Counted from the first letter of the stretch, positions 10,397 to 23,157 are shown. The stretch: DNA of 64,000 bases from Deferribacteraceae bacterium V6Fe1 (GCA_022813675.1 CP063375.1:1500001-1564000); one strand, 5' to 3'. Numbers and translations are program-made. Notes: generated by a model not told the origin, from the sequence alone.

Positions 10397-11177
10397 AATT
10401 TTAAAATCATTCTCCATCGTTGATGTTATAGATATCGCAATAATCAGCTTTATCATTTATAAAGCTCTTATCCTCATCAAAGGGACGAGAGCCTTCAATA
10501 TGATATTCGGCATTGTTGTAATAATTATTTTATCCCTTATTTCAAAATATGTGGGGCTTAAAACTACAAGTTGGGTAATGAGCAATCTTTCTGGTTACTT
10601 GTTTTTGACGATTATAGTGTTATTTCAGCCAGAAATAAGAAGGGCTTTGGCATTTATCGGTGATACGAAGGTTTTTGGTACGGGTGTGGTTAGTTATGAG
10701 AAAATTATTGATGAAATTACAAAAGCTGCGACAATACTTGCAAACAGGCAGATAGGTGCTTTAATTGTTTTGGAAAATGAGACGAAGCTGGAGCATTATA
10801 TCCAGGCAGGCACACTTATTGATTCTTTGGTCACAAAGGATTTGCTTGTGAGTATTTTTATTCCGTATTCTCCGCTGCATGATGGTGCCGTTATTATCTC
10901 GGAAGGGAAGCTAAAATTTGCTGGTTCCATTTTACCTTTAACCAAGAAAGAGAATATTGATAAAAAGTTTGGTACAAGACACAGGGCAGCCCTTGGCATT
11001 ACCGAGGAAACAGATGCAATATGTATTGTAGTCAGTGAAGAGAGGGGGACTATCTCATTGACTTACAAAGGGAAAATTTCAAGTGAGCTTGATGCGGAAT
11101 TGCTGAAGTCTTCATTAGTTGATATAGTAAACATGTATAAAAGTAATAGTAAAAAAGGGAAAGTAAGTGACAAATAA
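10389..11177 (+). CDS. cdaA: Membrane diadenylate cyclase CdaA
   Basis: Makes the second messenger c-di-AMP from two ATP, 262 aa. Three N-terminal transmembrane segments (about 10-28, 34-52, 62-78) precede the DisA_N catalytic domain. The signature residues are seen as HDGAVII (near 163-169) and RHRAALGI (near 197-204). It is followed at once by the CdaR regulator and glmM, the gene trio known from Firmicutes, where CdaR and GlmM modulate the cyclase. ATG 10389 overlaps folP by 8 bp. Confidence 0.95.
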   Translation: MIEILKSFSIVDVIDIAIISFIIYKALILIKGTRAFNMIFGIVVIIILSLISKYVGLKTTSWVMSNLSGYLFLTIIVLFQPEIRRALAFIGDTKVFGTGVVSYEKIIDEITKAATILANRQIGALIVLENETKLEHYIQAGTLIDSLVTKDLLVSIFIPYSPLHDGAVIISEGKLKFAGSILPLTKKENIDKKFGTRHRAALGITEETDAICIVVSEERGTISLTYKGKISSELDAELLKSSLVDIVNMYKSNSKKGKVSDK

Positions 11178-12069
11178 TCTTTTGCTTAAAATTACAAGTG
11201 TTGTTTTGGCTGTAGGTCTGTGGTTTTTTATAGCTACTTCCGATTATACTGAGGTAAGTTTTACTGTACCGATAAAGATAGAAAATCTTGATAGCAGCTT
11301 GGTTGCTATCAATAAAACTGGCCTTGTAAATGTTGTTTTAAAGGGACCTAACTTTTCACTTAAGAATATGTCATATAACGATATAAAAATAAGTGTCGAT
11401 GCGTCAAACTTCAATGTGGGTGAGATAAAATACAGAATAAAGCTTAGCGAAGTTAAAGTACCGGCAGGGATAAGTGTGGTAGAAATAGTGCCTTCTGAAG
11501 CTGTTTTTTTGGTAGACGAAGTAATTACCAAGAGCGTAAAAGTTAACCCTACTTTTATAGGTGAGCCTTTAAAAGGGTACAAGGTGTCGAGCGTCAATAT
11601 GATTCCTGACTCTGTTAAATTGCAGGGTGCTAAGAGAATATTATCGAAACTTGATTTTGTTGACACACTGCCCATTAATTTGTCTTCAAGATATGAGACT
11701 TTAATTTATAGTGTCGGATTGAAGTTGCCTGACGGTGTTAGTGTCGTTGAAAATACTCAGATTGATGCGATAGTAAAGTTTTCCGAAGATATTGTGGAAT
11801 ATAGTTTCAATGATTTTGTTATAAATTTCAGAGGAGCTAATCCTGACTTTAAGTATGAAATTATTGACAAGGAGATAAATGTAAAACTTAAAGGCAGATC
11901 TGACAGACTAAATTCAGACAATGCAAAAAAACTTTTAGAGCTATATGTGGATGTTTCAAAGGTTGATAAGCCTGGTAAATATCTTTTGAAGATAGATAAA
12001 CTTTTAAAAGATGATATAGAAGTGGTATCTATCAATCCTGATAAAGTAAGAGTAAAGGTGGATAGATGA
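11167..12069 (+). CDS. cdaR: YbbR-domain regulator CdaR
   Basis: YbbR-like protein, 300 aa, with one N-terminal transmembrane helix (about residues 4-20) and a large part outside the inner membrane made of repeated YbbR beta domains, roughly starting at 30, 120 and 205. In Firmicutes CdaR binds CdaA and tunes c-di-AMP production. Start is GTG 11167 with AAAGGGAAAG upstream, overlapping cdaA by 11 bp; the stop overlaps the glmM ATG. Sequence in this family is poorly conserved, so the call rests on the N-terminal anchor pattern plus position. Confidence 0.85.
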   Translation: MTNNLLLKITSVVLAVGLWFFIATSDYTEVSFTVPIKIENLDSSLVAINKTGLVNVVLKGPNFSLKNMSYNDIKISVDASNFNVGEIKYRIKLSEVKVPAGISVVEIVPSEAVFLVDEVITKSVKVNPTFIGEPLKGYKVSSVNMIPDSVKLQGAKRILSKLDFVDTLPINLSSRYETLIYSVGLKLPDGVSVVENTQIDAIVKFSEDIVEYSFNDFVINFRGANPDFKYEIIDKEINVKLKGRSDRLNSDNAKKLLELYVDVSKVDKPGKYLLKIDKLLKDDIEVVSINPDKVRVKVDR

Positions 12070-13418
12070 GAAAGTATTTTGGGACTGATGGTGTAAGAGG
12101 GAAAGCTAATATTTTCCCGATGACTGCCGAATTTGCATTGAAGCTCGGAATGGCAGCGGCAAAAGTATTTAAAAATGGCAGTAAAAAACATAAAATCGTT
12201 ATTGGTAAAGATACGAGAATTTCCGGGTATATGTTTGAAAATGCAATAGTATCAGGCATATGTTCAATGGGTGTGGACGCAATAATAGTCGGCGTTTTAC
12301 CTACTCCGGCAATTGCATTTATTACAAGGAGTTTAAGAGCGGATGCAGGTGTAGTGATATCTGCTTCTCACAATCCGTATTATGATAACGGGATAAAATT
12401 TTTCTCATCGGAAGGGTATAAGCTCCCTGATGATTTGGAATTTAAGTTAGAGCAGCTTTTGGATGAAGATCTTGAATGTGCAAGTTCTGAGGATGTTGGG
12501 AAGGCTTACAGAATAGAAACCGCTATTGGAAGGTATGTGGAGTATGCCAAAGCATCGTTTGATAAAAGATATGATTTAAAAGGCCTTAAAATTGTACTTG
12601 ATTGTGCTAATGGTGCTGCTTATAAGGTTGCACCAATGGCAATTAGTGAATTGGGTGCTGATGTTGTAGTTATAAATGACAGACCAAGCGGCAAAAATAT
12701 CAACGAAAATTGCGGTGCTGTTTATCCTGAGCAGCTTTGTCAGACAGTTAAAGATGTCAAAGCGGATGTGGGTATATCCTTTGACGGAGATGCGGACAGA
12801 GTTATTTTTTGCGATGAAAATGGTGAGCTGGTTGACGGAGATTTTATTCTCGGTATTTGTGCAAAAGATATGAAATCCGAAGGGATTCTTAATAAAAATA
12901 CTTTGGTTGCGACAGTAATGAGTAATATTGGCTTTGAAAACTCGCTTAAGAGAGAGGGTATTAATGTAGTGAGAAGTCAGGTAGGGGATAGATATGTCTT
13001 GGAGGAAATGCTCAAAGGAGGTTTTAATTTAGGCGGTGAGCAGTCTGGGCATATTATTTTTTCAGATTATAACACTACCGGAGATGGTCTGATAAGTGCT
13101 TTGCAATTATTGAAAATCTTGGTTAAAACAGGTAGACCTTTAAGTGAATTGAAGTCATTTATTTCTTTGTATCCACAGGTATTAAAGAATGTTGAGGTGC
13201 CATACAAAAGACCTTTGGATGAAATGAAGGAAACGGTAAAGAAAATTAAATCCATTGAAGAGAAATTGGAAGGGCAGGGTCGTATATTTGTAAGATATTC
13301 AGGGACTGAAAATAAACTCAGAGTCATGGCTGAAGGTGAAGATGAAAAAATAATAACAGCTTATTGTGATGAAGTTATACAAATTGCTTTAGATGAAATT
13401 AAAGAGAGTACTAAATAA
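12066..13418 (+). CDS. glmM: Phosphoglucosamine mutase
   Basis: Converts glucosamine-6-phosphate to glucosamine-1-phosphate for UDP-GlcNAc, feeding peptidoglycan and lipid A. 450 aa, the usual length. Phosphoserine loop ISASHNP with Ser101; metal loop DGDADR near 241-246; phosphate-binding RYSGTENKLR near the C-terminus. The N-terminus MRKYFGTDGVRG is diagnostic of GlmM rather than of phosphomannomutase. ATGA overlap with cdaR. A short gap of 24 bp follows. Confidence 0.97.
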   Translation: MRKYFGTDGVRGKANIFPMTAEFALKLGMAAAKVFKNGSKKHKIVIGKDTRISGYMFENAIVSGICSMGVDAIIVGVLPTPAIAFITRSLRADAGVVISASHNPYYDNGIKFFSSEGYKLPDDLEFKLEQLLDEDLECASSEDVGKAYRIETAIGRYVEYAKASFDKRYDLKGLKIVLDCANGAAYKVAPMAISELGADVVVINDRPSGKNINENCGAVYPEQLCQTVKDVKADVGISFDGDADRVIFCDENGELVDGDFILGICAKDMKSEGILNKNTLVATVMSNIGFENSLKREGINVVRSQVGDRYVLEEMLKGGFNLGGEQSGHIIFSDYNTTGDGLISALQLLKILVKTGRPLSELKSFISLYPQVLKNVEVPYKRPLDEMKETVKKIKSIEEKLEGQGRIFVRYSGTENKLRVMAEGEDEKIITAYCDEVIQIALDEIKESTK

Positions 13419-13442
13419 ATATGAAATTTTCAGGAGGCAGAG

Positions 13443-14168
13443 TTGGTTAAGCTTGGGGTTAATATTGATCATGTAGCTACTGTTAGACAAGCAAGGAGAA
13501 TCAATGAGCCTGATCCTGTTTATGCGGTAACATTAGCTGAGCTTGGCGGAGCTGATGGCATTACAATTCATTTAAGGGAAGACAGACGCCATATTCAGGA
13601 TAGGGATGTCTATCTTATCAAGGAAGTTGCAAAGACACGGCTTAATCTTGAAATGGCTTGTGTCGATGAAATTGTTGAAGTTGCTCTTGATGTCAAGCCT
13701 GACATGTGTACACTTGTTCCTGAAAAAAGGGAAGAGGTTACTACAGAAGGTGGGCTTGATGTGATTCAGAACTTTGACTTGGTTGCATCTACCGTGAAAA
13801 AATTATCGGAAGCAGGTATTGAAGCAAGTATTTTTATTGACCCTGACACAAAACAGATAGACAAAGCTTTTGAAACAGGGGCAAAGGTTATTGAGCTGCA
13901 TACCGGCAGATATGCCGATACTAAGGGTGAGGAACAAAAGGCAGAGCTTAAGCGCTTAAAGGTTGCAGCTGCACATGCCATAGATAAAGGGTTTAAAGTA
14001 AGTGCGGGGCATGGATTAAATTATCTAAATGTTAAGGATATTGTTAGAATTCCAATGCTTTATGAAGTCAATATCGGCCATTCTATAATAGGCAGAAGTA
14101 TTTTTGTGGGTCTCAAAGAGGCTGTCAGCCAAATGAAAAGTATTATAAATAGCACGTTAAAATGTTAG
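13443..14168 (+). CDS. pdxJ: Pyridoxine 5'-phosphate synthase
   Basis: Last step of the DXP-dependent pyridoxal phosphate pathway, joining 1-deoxyxylulose-5-phosphate with aminoacetone phosphate. 241 aa. Opening LGVNIDHVATVRQARR and the inner HLREDRRHIQDRD and AGHGLNY motifs are typical. Start codon is TTG 13443 with AGGAGGCAG just upstream. pdxJ-acpS is a common pairing (as in E. coli), and the genes overlap by 7 bp here. Confidence 0.97.
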   Translation: MVKLGVNIDHVATVRQARRINEPDPVYAVTLAELGGADGITIHLREDRRHIQDRDVYLIKEVAKTRLNLEMACVDEIVEVALDVKPDMCTLVPEKREEVTTEGGLDVIQNFDLVASTVKKLSEAGIEASIFIDPDTKQIDKAFETGAKVIELHTGRYADTKGEEQKAELKRLKVAAAHAIDKGFKVSAGHGLNYLNVKDIVRIPMLYEVNIGHSIIGRSIFVGLKEAVSQMKSIINSTLKC

Positions 14169-14509
14169 GCTGCGATATAATAGAGCTAAGCAGAATCAGG
14201 AAAAGTTATGAAACTTATGGTGATAAGTTTGTCAGAAGAATACTTTCCAAAGAAGAGCTTGAAATTTTTTTTAAAAGAAGTAATAAAGTTGAGTTTTTGG
14301 CCGGGAGATTTTCGGCCAAGGAGGCCATTTCAAAAGCTTTGAAGACGGGCATTAGAGGGGAACTGTCTTTTGATGGTATTTCCATTTTGCCTGATGAATT
14401 TGGCGCTTTAGAAGTTTATATAAATGGTGAGCTCAGGGAAAATATACAAGTGAGTATATCGCATTGCAAAGAATACGCTATGTCAGTGAGTATGATAAAA
14501 AATGATTGA
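14162..14509 (+). CDS. acpS: Holo-[acyl-carrier-protein] synthase
   Basis: Transfers 4'-phosphopantetheine from CoA to acyl carrier protein. 115 aa. Conserved GCDIIELSRI opening with the metal-binding Asp, and FLAGRFSAKEAISKAL with the catalytic Glu at about residue 58; SISHCKEYA closes the fold. Overlaps pdxJ. Confidence 0.95.
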   Translation: MLGCDIIELSRIRKSYETYGDKFVRRILSKEELEIFFKRSNKVEFLAGRFSAKEAISKALKTGIRGELSFDGISILPDEFGALEVYINGELRENIQVSISHCKEYAMSVSMIKND

Positions 14510-14520
14510 GAAGGAAGATT

Positions 14521-15246
14521 ATGAGTGCAGTTATTATCCCAGCAAGATTTGCTTCTGAAAGGCTGCCGGGAAAGCCTTTAAAAAAGATTGATGGTATCCC
14601 GATGATAGTGAGGGTTGCCACAGAATGCATGAAGAGTAAGGCGGATAGGGTTATAGTGGTTACCGATAGCAAGGAGATCCTTGAAGTATGTGAAAAAGTT
14701 GAAAATTTGGAAGTTACGATGAGCAGTCCGGATATAAAATCAGGGACTGACAGGGTGGCAAAAGCTGCCAAATATTTGAATGATGAAGTGATTATTAATG
14801 TTCAGGGGGATGAGCCATTTATACCGTATGAGCTTATCAATACCCTTATTGATGATTTGCAGTCTAATAAAGATGTATTGATGAATACAGCCTGCACAAA
14901 AATTGACGACTTGGAGGCTGAAAATCCCAATGTGGTCAAGGTTGTGTTTGATGAAGAGATGAATGCGATCTATTTTTCCAGGGCAAAAATCCCTTATAAT
15001 AGAGATAAAAAGGCTTGTGATTACTATAAACATATCGGTATTTATGGTTTTAAAAGGGGCTTTTTACTTAAATATGTTGATATGCCTCAGACAAAGTTGG
15101 AAAATATTGAAAAATTAGAGCAGTTAAGGGTACTTGAAAATGGTTTTAAGATTAAGGTATTACAAACGAATTATAAACCTATTTCTGTTGATACGGAAGA
15201 TGATCTCAGGTTGGCAGAAGAGTATATAAAAAATAAAAATAATTAA
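14521..15246 (+). CDS. kdsB: 3-deoxy-manno-octulosonate cytidylyltransferase (CMP-KDO synthetase)
   Basis: Activates KDO with CTP before its transfer to lipid A. 241 aa. Opening IIPARFASERLPGKPL is the nucleotidyltransferase signature; NVQGDEPFI (about 92-100) and YKHIGIYGF (about 175-183) are family motifs. ATG 14521 was chosen because GAGAAGGAAG lies just upstream; a TTG 15 bp earlier is in frame. First gene of the KDO/LPS block, followed by pyrG, which makes its co-substrate CTP. Confidence 0.96.
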   Translation: MSAVIIPARFASERLPGKPLKKIDGIPMIVRVATECMKSKADRVIVVTDSKEILEVCEKVENLEVTMSSPDIKSGTDRVAKAAKYLNDEVIINVQGDEPFIPYELINTLIDDLQSNKDVLMNTACTKIDDLEAENPNVVKVVFDEEMNAIYFSRAKIPYNRDKKACDYYKHIGIYGFKRGFLLKYVDMPQTKLENIEKLEQLRVLENGFKIKVLQTNYKPISVDTEDDLRLAEEYIKNKNN

Positions 15247-15261
15247 ATTTAAGGTGAATTA

Positions 15262-18603
<3,342 letters not shown>

Positions 18604-18607
<4 letters not shown>

Positions 18608-19104
18608 TAAAGTTATTGGTGTTAGATGTTGACGGCGTATTAACCGATGGAAAGATTATTTACAACGAATTTGGAGCTGAGACAAAAAATTTTCATGTAA
18701 GGGACGGGCTTGGGATTAAGATGGCTCAAAAAGCCGGTATTGATATAGCAATTATTTCGGGAAGAAAATCAAAAGTAACTGAGCTTAGAGCAAATGAGCT
18801 TAAAATCGAGCATGTTTTTACTGGAGTTGATAATAAGCTTTTGTGCCTTAGAGAATTATGTGATAAATTAGGGATTGACTTGTCTGATGAAGTAGCATTT
18901 ATCGGTGATGATATAAACGATATAAGTATTTTAAAAGAATGTGCGTTTTCAGGGACAGTGGATGATGCCCCGGAATATGTAAAAAAAAATGTTCACTTTA
19001 TTTCAAATTTTAATGGTGGAAACGGTGCTGTCAGAGAGTTTATTGAAGCAATTTTAATGAGAAATGGGCAGTGGGAAAATATATTCAAATCTTATTTGGC
19101 TTAA
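18604..19104 (+). CDS. kdsC: 3-deoxy-D-manno-octulosonate 8-phosphate phosphatase
   Basis: HAD-superfamily phosphatase that removes phosphate from KDO-8-P. 166 aa, with no cap domain. Nucleophile motif LDVDGVLTDG at residues 6-15, ISGRKS near 57-62, and the acidic IGDDINDI near 110-117. ATGA overlap with kdsD; overlaps lptC by 34 bp. Confidence 0.95.
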
Positions 19105-19592
19105 TTGTCATTATCCTGATTGTGGTGTTTAACAGGGAGGAGAAAGTCCCGTTACCGAAGGTTGAAAAAAATACCTTGCTTTTGAAGAAAATGACTTTGA
19201 AAGAAAATATCGGTGACGATGGTTTTTATGAGCTTACTACTGACAAAGCCTATGTATATGATAATTATAAAGTTATAGATATGGATAACTGTTCTGTAAT
19301 TTTTCAGGATAAAGGGAATACCTTAAAAGCCAAATCTTTAAAATGTAAAATTTACAACAATGTAAAGCTTGAAATGTTTAATAAGATTAAAGGTAATTTT
19401 AACGAATACTCTTTTGCAAGCGGAGATGAAGGTTATTTGGTATATTTTTTTGATAATGAGTCCGGCTTTGCAAATGGCAACTTGCAAATAAGTTCAAATA
19501 CTTCTAAAGTATATTCGGAAAGTGTGTATTTTGATAAGAAGCTAAATATTGTAGAGTTTAAAGGGGCTGTTGAGGTAGAGTATGAATATTAG
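19071..19592 (+). CDS. lptC: LPS export ABC transporter periplasmic protein LptC
   Basis: Small bitopic protein linking the LptBFG pump to the LptA bridge. 173 aa. GTG start at 19071; N-terminal transmembrane helix about residues 5-21 (ILFGLIVIILIVVF), then a periplasmic beta-jellyroll (OstA-like) region. Sequence is divergent, as usual for LptC; the call leans on the topology and on its place directly before lptA and lptB. lptF/lptG are not in the window. Confidence 0.85.
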   Translation: MGKYIQILFGLIVIILIVVFNREEKVPLPKVEKNTLLLKKMTLKENIGDDGFYELTTDKAYVYDNYKVIDMDNCSVIFQDKGNTLKAKSLKCKIYNNVKLEMFNKIKGNFNEYSFASGDEGYLVYFFDNESGFANGNLQISSNTSKVYSESVYFDKKLNIVEFKGAVEVEYEY

Positions 19593-20058
19593 AATTATAT
19601 TTACACTTTTAATGATTTTTGTTGGCGTATCTTTTAGTGCTGACAAGCCTTCTGTTAAAGTCGAATCGGATTCCCTCGTTTTTTCCGGTGACAGCAATAT
19701 TTCTGTCTTTAAAGGGAATGTTGTTGCTCACTATGAAGATATTGTAATAAAATCCGATAATATGACCGTATTTTTTAAAAAAGATAAGAAAGTTGATAGA
19801 ATATTAAGTGAAGGGAATGTGCAGGTAACTAAAGGGGACTTGTATTCACTGTCCGAATATGCCGAGATAAATGTTGATTTGGATAATGCTATCTTAAAGA
19901 AAAATGTAAAAGTATGGCAAGGGCAAAATTATCTGGAAGGGGATGAAGTCATCATTTACAACAAAGACAACAGAGTGATTGTAAATAAAGGGGATAATTC
20001 GAGAGTAAAAATCATATTTTTCCCTGAGAGTGAGGATAATGGAACTAAGAACAAATGA
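19582..20058 (+). CDS. lptA: LPS transport periplasmic protein LptA
   Basis: Periplasmic bridge protein carrying LPS between inner and outer membranes. 158 aa with a cleavable signal peptide (about 1-19, MNIRIIFTLLMIF then SFSA). The mature part is OstA-like: VKVESDSLVFSGDSN and VAHYEDIVIKSDNM, with NVQVTKGDLYSLSEYAEIN typical of LptA beta strands. Overlaps lptC by 11 bp and lptB by 20 bp. Confidence 0.92.
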   Translation: MNIRIIFTLLMIFVGVSFSADKPSVKVESDSLVFSGDSNISVFKGNVVAHYEDIVIKSDNMTVFFKKDKKVDRILSEGNVQVTKGDLYSLSEYAEINVDLDNAILKKNVKVWQGQNYLEGDEVIIYNKDNRVIVNKGDNSRVKIIFFPESEDNGTKNK

Positions 20059-20761
20059 ATTGATAAAGAGATACAAGGATAGAAATGTTGTAGACGGCAT
20101 AAGCCTTAAAGTCAGAGAAGGTGAGATTGTCGGCTTACTTGGCCCAAATGGTGCCGGTAAAACGACGACTTTTTATATGGTAGTGGGAATTGTGCGCCCT
20201 GACTCAGGGGATGTTTATTTGGAAGATAAAAAGATTACAAATTTACCGATACATGAAAGGGCAAAATATGGCATAGGTTATCTTCCTCAAGAGGCCTCCG
20301 TTTTTAGAAAATTAACTGTTGAAGAGAATATCCTTGCTGCACTTCAGATAATAAAATATCCGAAAAACTCTATAAAAGAGCGATGCCATGAACTTATTGA
20401 CGAATTTGGACTTGAAAAGGTTAGAAAATCATATGGTTATGCGCTCAGTGGTGGTGAAAGGAGAAGGGTTGAAATAGCCAGATGCTTGGCGGTCAATCCG
20501 AAATATATTTTACTTGATGAGCCATTTGCAGGTATTGACCCCATTTCGGTTACCGATATACAAAATATGGTTTTTACTCTTAAGAAGAGAGGGATAGGAG
20601 TGTTAATTACTGATCACAATGTCAGAGAGACATTGAAAATTACAGATAGAAGTTATATCGTATTTGAAGGGAAAGTCTTGGCAGAAGGGGACAAAGATCA
20701 TATAATTAACCATCGGGAAGTTGTAAATAGATATTTAGGTGAGGGGTTCACTTTGCAATGA
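20039..20761 (+). CDS. lptB: LPS export ABC transporter ATP-binding protein
   Basis: Cytoplasmic ATPase of the LptBFG exporter. 240 aa. Walker A GPNGAGKTTTFYM, Q-loop LPQEASVFRKLT (the ASVF element is characteristic of LptB), signature LSGGERRRVEIAR, Walker B ILLDEPFAGIDPISV. ATG 20039 is preferred over GTG 20030 because GTGAGGA at 20030-20036 is a good RBS. ATGA overlap with rpoN; lptB-rpoN is a widely conserved adjacency. Confidence 0.97.
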   Translation: MELRTNELIKRYKDRNVVDGISLKVREGEIVGLLGPNGAGKTTTFYMVVGIVRPDSGDVYLEDKKITNLPIHERAKYGIGYLPQEASVFRKLTVEENILAALQIIKYPKNSIKERCHELIDEFGLEKVRKSYGYALSGGERRRVEIARCLAVNPKYILLDEPFAGIDPISVTDIQNMVFTLKKRGIGVLITDHNVRETLKITDRSYIVFEGKVLAEGDKDHIINHREVVNRYLGEGFTLQ

Positions 20762-22152
20762 ATAAAATGAAGATAAATTTGGAAACAAAATTAGGGCAAA
20801 AGCTTCTGATTACCCCCCAGATGAAACAATCATTAAAAATCTTGCAAATGCCATATATGGAGCTAATTACCGAATTGAATAATGTGTTGGAAGAAAACCC
20901 TGTCCTTGAAGAAGTTGAAGTGCAAGAGGTTAAGGAAGATAAAAATACAGATGAGTTTTTAAGGGAGTTGCAAAAGGTTGACTGGCAGGATTATTTTAGT
21001 GATCTTTCAGAAAGTTTGTCTTATATTCCAGATGATGAAGATTCTGTCAATTTTGACAAATTCGTAGGGAAGAAAGAAAATCTGTATGAACATTTACTTT
21101 TTCAGTTGAATATTTTAGGACTGGATGATTATTTGCTTGATATAGGCAAATATATAATTGGCAATATTGATGAAAATGGATATTTGACGATTTCGATAAG
21201 TGAAATAGTTAGTTATTTTGACGGGGATGAAGAAAATGTATTGAAAGTACTGTCCTATGTGAGAGAATTTGACCCTTCGGGTGTTGGAAGCGTCAGCCTA
21301 ATAGAGTGTCTTCTAAAGCAACTGGAGCACATGGGGGTTGACCCTATAGATATTGAAATTGCCGAGACAATCCTAAAAGAATGTTATGAGGAGATTGCTT
21401 TTGGTAACCATAAAATGATTGCAGAAAAGCTGGGACTTAGCGAAGAATATGTAGGTGAAATTATTGATTTTATAAAAAGGACAGACCCGAAACCGGGGCT
21501 TAAATTTTCTCCCGAAGGTAAGTTTGTGGTGCCTGATGTTTATATTTTGGAAAAGGATGGCAAATATGAAGCTGTTTTAAATGAAAATGAAGTGCCGGCC
21601 ATAAAGCTAAACAGCTATTATATAAAAATGCTTAAGGGGGAAAGCCTTGATTCTGCTTCTAAAGAGTTTATTGAAGATAAGGTAAAAAATGCCATCTGGT
21701 TTATAAAAAGTATGAATCAGAGGAAAAAGGCAATACTAAAAGTAGTAGAAGCTCTTATAAAACATCAAAAAGATTTTTTGGACAAAGGGTTAAAGTTTAT
21801 AAAGCCGTTAAGGTTGAAAGATATAGCTCAGGAAACGGGTCTTCACGAATCAACTGTAAGCAGAGTTACTTCAAATAAATATGCAATGTGCAAGTATGGG
21901 GTTATTGAACTGAAATCATTTTTTATGAAAGGGCTTTCCGGGCACGACGGAAGTGAAGTAAGTGTTTCGAAAATAAAAGATTTAATAAACGATTTGATAG
22001 AGCAAGAACCCAAAGATGAGCCTTATTCCGACCAGAAAATTGTGGAAATTTTGTCAAAAAAAGGTATAAAGATTGCAAGAAGGACTGTTGCTAAGTATAG
22101 GGATGAGCTAAATATCCCCGGTACGTCAGTAAGAAAAAAAATGAGGAGGTAG
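20758..22152 (+). CDS. rpoN: RNA polymerase sigma-54 factor
   Basis: Alternative sigma factor that needs an AAA+ activator. 464 aa. Region I: LGQKLLITPQMKQSLKILQMPYMEL (about residues 12-36, described by its ends LGQKL and MEL). Core-binding region in the middle; DNA-binding HTH around 365-385 (LHESTVSRVTSNKY); RpoN box ARRTVAKYR near residue 440. It is followed by hpf and ptsN as in many Proteobacteria. A candidate activator is encoded at 44419. ATG 20767 is another possible start. Confidence 0.97.
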   Translation: MNKMKINLETKLGQKLLITPQMKQSLKILQMPYMELITELNNVLEENPVLEEVEVQEVKEDKNTDEFLRELQKVDWQDYFSDLSESLSYIPDDEDSVNFDKFVGKKENLYEHLLFQLNILGLDDYLLDIGKYIIGNIDENGYLTISISEIVSYFDGDEENVLKVLSYVREFDPSGVGSVSLIECLLKQLEHMGVDPIDIEIAETILKECYEEIAFGNHKMIAEKLGLSEEYVGEIIDFIKRTDPKPGLKFSPEGKFVVPDVYILEKDGKYEAVLNENEVPAIKLNSYYIKMLKGESLDSASKEFIEDKVKNAIWFIKSMNQRKKAILKVVEALIKHQKDFLDKGLKFIKPLRLKDIAQETGLHESTVSRVTSNKYAMCKYGVIELKSFFMKGLSGHDGSEVSVSKIKDLINDLIEQEPKDEPYSDQKIVEILSKKGIKIARRTVAKYRDELNIPGTSVRKKMRR

Positions 22153-22153
22153 T

Positions 22154-22684
22154 ATGAATATTCAGATTACAGTAAAAAATGTCGAACTTACGGATGCTAT
22201 TAGAAGTTATGTTGAAAAAAAAGTTTCAAAAGTGAAAAAGTATTTTGACCAAGTGGTTGATGTACATGTGGTGTTGGATGTTCAAAAGAATGTTCATATG
22301 GCTGAAATTTTAGTTAATGCCAAAGGGGTATTTTTGAAAGGTATTGAAAAATCTGAAGATTTGTATGCTTCAATCGATTTGGCTATTGATAAAATTGAGA
22401 GGCAGCTTGTTAAGTATAAGGAGAAGTTAAAGTCTAAAAAGCTTATAGATAAAAAGTTTGAAGCACCTTTGAAGTTGGACGTTTATGAAAGTGAAAGCTT
22501 CGATGATAAACCTGTTTCAATTATTACAAAAGAGATACCTGTTAAGCCTATGGATATTGAAGAGGCTGTTATGCAAATGGATTTGTTGAATAAAAATTTC
22601 TTTGTTTTCAGAAATGCCAAAAACTCTGAAGTTAATGTTGTTTACAGAAGGGATGACGGAAATATAGGCTTAATTCAGCCATAG
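22154..22684 (+). CDS. hpf: Ribosome hibernation promoting factor, long form
   Basis: Ribosome-associated protein that inactivates 70S ribosomes, commonly as 100S dimers, in slow growth. 176 aa: S30AE domain (about 1-100, starting MNIQITVKNVELTDAIRSYV) plus the C-terminal dimerisation domain (about 118-176, PVKPMDIEEAVMQMDLL and NVVYRRDDGNIGLIQP). Having both makes it the long form, as in Gram-positives, rather than short E. coli HPF. Lies between rpoN and ptsN. Confidence 0.95.
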   Translation: MNIQITVKNVELTDAIRSYVEKKVSKVKKYFDQVVDVHVVLDVQKNVHMAEILVNAKGVFLKGIEKSEDLYASIDLAIDKIERQLVKYKEKLKSKKLIDKKFEAPLKLDVYESESFDDKPVSIITKEIPVKPMDIEEAVMQMDLLNKNFFVFRNAKNSEVNVVYRRDDGNIGLIQP

Positions 22685-22695
22685 GTGAAGGATTG

Positions 22696-23157
22696 ATGGT
22701 GATATCAGAAATAGTAGAAAAAAATGATATAATTTTTCTTGACGGTGATTTTACAAAAGATGATATTTTTAAAAAATTTTCGGAGATTTTTGTAGAAAGA
22801 GGGAAAATTAATAATTTTGATGAAGTTTATAACTCTTTGCTTGAAAGGGAAAAATTAGGAAGTACTGCCGTGGGGGAAGAGATTGCTATCCCCCACGCAA
22901 AGTTTAAGGATATTGACAACACATGTATAGTCATTTCCATATCTAAAAATGGTATTTTATTTGATGCTCCCGATAAGCTGCCTGTGAAAGTTTTTTTCGT
23001 AGTTTTGTCACCTGAATCAAATATAGCCGGGCACTTAAAAACATTGGCAAAAATATCAAGACTTGCAAAACTGACTGATTTTAAAAATAGGGCTGTTAAT
23101 GCCGAAAATGCTGAAGAAGTATTGAAAATATTGGTCGAAGAGGAAAGTAAAGTGTAA
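22696..23157 (+). CDS. ptsN: PTS IIA-like nitrogen-regulatory protein (EIIA-Ntr)
   Basis: Phosphocarrier of the fructose/mannitol EIIA fold with a regulatory rather than a transport role. 153 aa. Predicted phosphorylated His67 in EEIAIPHAK. ATG 22696 is preferred over TTG 22693; GTGAAGGA lies upstream at 22686-22692. Position after rpoN and hpf is the classic PTS-Ntr context, but no EI-Ntr or NPr is seen; the likely donors are the HPr and EI encoded at 27218 and 27502. Confidence 0.92.
   Translation: MVISEIVEKNDIIFLDGDFTKDDIFKKFSEIFVERGKINNFDEVYNSLLEREKLGSTAVGEEIAIPHAKFKDIDNTCIVISISKNGILFDAPDKLPVKVFFVVLSPESNIAGHLKTLAKISRLAKLTDFKNRAVNAENAEEVLKILVEEESKV

Noticed and set aside
22696-23157. Classical PTS-Ntr branch with EI-Ntr and NPr
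   Set aside because: Only EIIA-Ntr is present; the EI gene lacks the GAF domain of PtsP and the HPr has the sugar-type regulatory serine.
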